64,000 bases of DNA. It comes from Triplophysa rosa. Taxonomy: Eukaryota; Chordata; Actinopteri; Cypriniformes; Nemacheilidae. Made by a program: the position numbers and the translations under genes. The DNA lies in contig NC_079902.1 of NCBI RefSeq assembly GCF_024868665.1, positions 18,095,450 through 18,159,449 of the forward strand, read 5' to 3'. Below, piece after piece: positions 63,501 through 64,000 of the stretch. The number at the start of each line of letters is the position of its first letter. Position 1 is the stretch's first letter. Under the pieces are notes generated by a model, which made no database searches, was not told the DNA's origin, and saw nothing but the letters and a program-made list of their open reading frames with translations.

Positions 63501-63584
63501 TGCCTGCATTTCTCATTCAACCTTTGAGAGAGAGGGAAAAAATAATCGACTCACCTCCTCCTCCACCCAGCAGTGTCTTGTTAG
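45171..63584 (-). CDS. macrod1: MACROD1 macrodomain ADP-ribosyl hydrolase, last seven exons (5' partial)
   Basis: Minus-strand exons in order: 63555-63584, 57964-58080, 52166-52287, 50876-50906, 48896-48969, 45952-46033, 45171-45196. Phases agree throughout, giving 159 residues and a TGA. The sequence reads [51 protein letters not shown], then [20 protein letters not shown] and AYFPRG. In human MACROD1 the Asp and His of the VDG.IHR loop are reported as catalytic; both are present. MACROD1 removes mono-ADP-ribose from acidic residues and deacetylates O-acetyl-ADP-ribose; the human protein is mainly mitochondrial. The [10 protein letters not shown] loop is the phosphate-binding segment. The last exon ends PPKSKL-stop, a peroxisomal-type signal. 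N-terminal exons lie past 64000. MACROD2 is less likely because its long acidic tail is missing. Confidence 0.94.
46369..46626 (+). mobile_element. Angel-like MITE, diverged
   Basis: AAAGGTATAAATCACCCAAA on the left; right end TTGAGTGAACAGCT degraded. Confidence 0.65.
46733..47032 (+). mobile_element. Angel-like MITE
   Basis: Body CATCATTTACTCACCCTCTT with right end TTTTTGGGCGATCACTTTAA. Confidence 0.8.
47818..48105 (+). mobile_element. Angel-like MITE
   Basis: AGTTCACCCAAAAATGAAAA then CATTATTTACTCACCCTCTT; ends in GACATGAGGGTAAGTAAAT. Confidence 0.82.
48710..48775. repeat. (TA)n(TG)n microsatellite
   Basis: About 6 AT units followed by about 27 TG units, inside a macrod1 intron. Confidence 0.97.
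49644..50152. mobile_element. Nonautonomous DNA element with ~25-bp imperfect TIRs
   Basis: Left end ACAACTGCGGAAAAAACCAT and right end, inverted, ATAGCTGTGGAAGAAATAAA continue into GAGACC on both sides. The interior is shared with 62105-62425. In a macrod1 intron. Confidence 0.75.
50153..50875. other. macrod1 intron remainder
   Basis: AT-rich; no recognisable exon, repeat or RNA. Confidence 0.45.
50876..50906 (-). CDS. macrod1: macrod1 31-nt microexon encoding [10 protein letters not shown]
   Basis: Acceptor TTGTTTCTGTCTAG and donor GTGGGC flank exactly 31 nt. It supplies the only frame-correct link between the exons ending LRTV and beginning GYPPDQ. The residues are part of the ADP-ribose phosphate-binding loop and are nearly invariant in the family, so skipping it would destroy the fold and shift the frame. 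Confidence 0.93.
50907..52165. other. macrod1 intron upstream of the 31-nt exon
   Basis: AT-rich; a badly decayed Angel-like copy may lie at about 51335-51585 (TTATTCCAAACCTGTGTGAT). Nothing else recognised. Confidence 0.45.
54893..55020 (+). repeat. Dispersed repeat copy B
   Basis: CTGCTGTCCTTCTGAAACCT followed by AAATCGTTATTATTAGTCAC; same family as 35505-35640. It is preceded by an Angel-like end at 54829 (AAGGGATAGTTCACCAAAAG). Confidence 0.65.
55247..55385 (+). repeat. Dispersed repeat copy C
   Basis: CACTGCTGTCATTCTGAAAC and TCTCCATATTTCGTGATTTT; same family, about 350 bp from copy B. Confidence 0.65.
57484..57514. repeat. (GA)n microsatellite
   Basis: About 15 AG units. Confidence 0.95.
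59497..59715. mobile_element. AAGAACCTTTT-type inverted-repeat MITE
   Basis: ATAGAAGAACCATTTTTTAC at the left and GAAGAACCTTTTGTAGCACC at the right, with AAAGGTTCTTCGTGATGGAA inside; a common teleost short repeat. Confidence 0.7.
60123..60393 (+). mobile_element. Angel-like MITE, full length
   Basis: AAAGGAATAGTTCACCAAAA on the left and GGGTGAACTATCCCTTTAAG on the right. Confidence 0.88.
61434..61646. mobile_element. Short MITE with GCTAGAAGGGATACAGCTAC inverted repeats
   Basis: The left end and the right end GTAGCTGTATCCCTTCCAGC are inverted copies about 210 bp apart; the interior includes AACCCTAAACCTAACCTCAC. Confidence 0.78.
62105..62425. repeat. Second copy of the 49644-50152 element, truncated
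   Basis: Shares GTTCATATTCACTTTTAAGC, AATATTTGTACACGTATTTA-like and CATGCTGTCAGTCTTTCACA blocks. Confidence 0.7.
62427..62900. repeat. ACTTAAGTAAAAGTAC-type fish MITE
   Basis: GAGTACCTGAAAATCATACT then TAAGTAAAAGTACAGATACC, a widespread teleost repeat; the right boundary is unclear. Confidence 0.6.
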
Positions 63585-64000
63585 CTGAAACGACAGAAAG
63601 AGAAAACAGAGAACGGTTCAGGGAAGATGTCAAGACATTTAATACAAAAAATTAAAACAGAAACTCTGGAAATAACTTTGTGACTGACAAAGCAAATACA
63701 GTCAGAAAGGAAAAGTTCAAGGATAACAAGTTGGTAGAGTAGTCTGTTTAATATTCTCATTCAGAAAACCTGTTCTCTATTCTATTGTATTCTTTTGCAT
63801 TCTATCTAGTCTGTATCTATATCTAGTCTAGTCTGTAAATATTTTTAAAAGACCACTTTACACTCATTGATAACAATTGTGCGCAATTTTAAACAATTAG
63901 ATTAATAGACAGACAGATATACAAATTAGATGAGTCTTTTTTTTGCTGCCGTGTTCCTCTATGTAAACTTTTATGTAAACACCCTGTTTGCATGTGAAAT
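63585..64000. other. macrod1 intron continuing past the window edge
   Basis: AT-rich sequence upstream of the GCTAACAAGAC exon. The preceding exon, expected to encode the DAIVNAA-like strand, is not in the window. Confidence 0.5.

Larger units (their letters stand above)
58081..63554. other. Large macrod1 intron near the right edge
   Basis: 5.5 kb with no coding exon on either strand; in particular no FLRT-type leucine-rich-repeat frame. Contains several MITEs (separate entries) and a CpG-containing non-repetitive stretch at 63080-63360. Confidence 0.5.

Overview
The window looks like nuclear DNA of a teleost fish, probably a cyprinid. Genes are split into many small exons with GT-AG introns. 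The DNA between them is AT-rich and full of short inverted-repeat transposons that carry the 'GGGATAGTTCACCC' end common in carp-family genomes, plus tRNA-derived SINEs and a (TG)n tract. Five genes can be supported; exons were placed by hand from splice sites and reading-frame phase.

Layout. (1) About 100-6050, minus strand: a long noncoding RNA whose 3' end carries the MALAT1 triple-helix element (U-rich motif 1, stem-loop, U-rich motif 2, A-rich tract) followed by a mascRNA-like tRNA-shaped small RNA, so malat1. Its 5' end is uncertain. (2) 8484-13044, plus: a 7-exon, 815-residue protein with a His-rich start and a short coiled coil that resembles TJAP1/BEGAIN; not firmly named. (3) 15755-18796, plus: a 5-exon, 345-residue photoreceptor tetraspanin of the ROM1/peripherin-2 family, most likely rom1. 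(4) 20286-38411, plus: a 29-exon, 1617-residue Hook-domain/coiled-coil protein of the CCDC88 family, most likely ccdc88b. (5) 45171-63584, minus: the last seven exons of macrod1, a macrodomain ADP-ribosyl hydrolase, including coding exons of 30, 31 and 26 nt. Its upstream exons lie beyond the right edge.

The genes are not an operon and share no pathway. What links them is synteny: from general knowledge, human MALAT1, ROM1, CCDC88B and MACROD1 all lie in 11q12-q13, which supports the paralogue assignments here. rom1 and ccdc88b run head to tail; ccdc88b and macrod1 are tail to tail across 6.8 kb.

Points for a second look: a predicted C-terminal SKL tripeptide (a peroxisomal signal) on macrod1; two extra introns and a lost glycosylation sequon in the rom1 protein; two competing acceptors opening two overlapping frames in the TJAP1-like gene; an unattached exon-like segment before rom1; a clean solo LTR and two TTAA-flanked elements in and beside ccdc88b.
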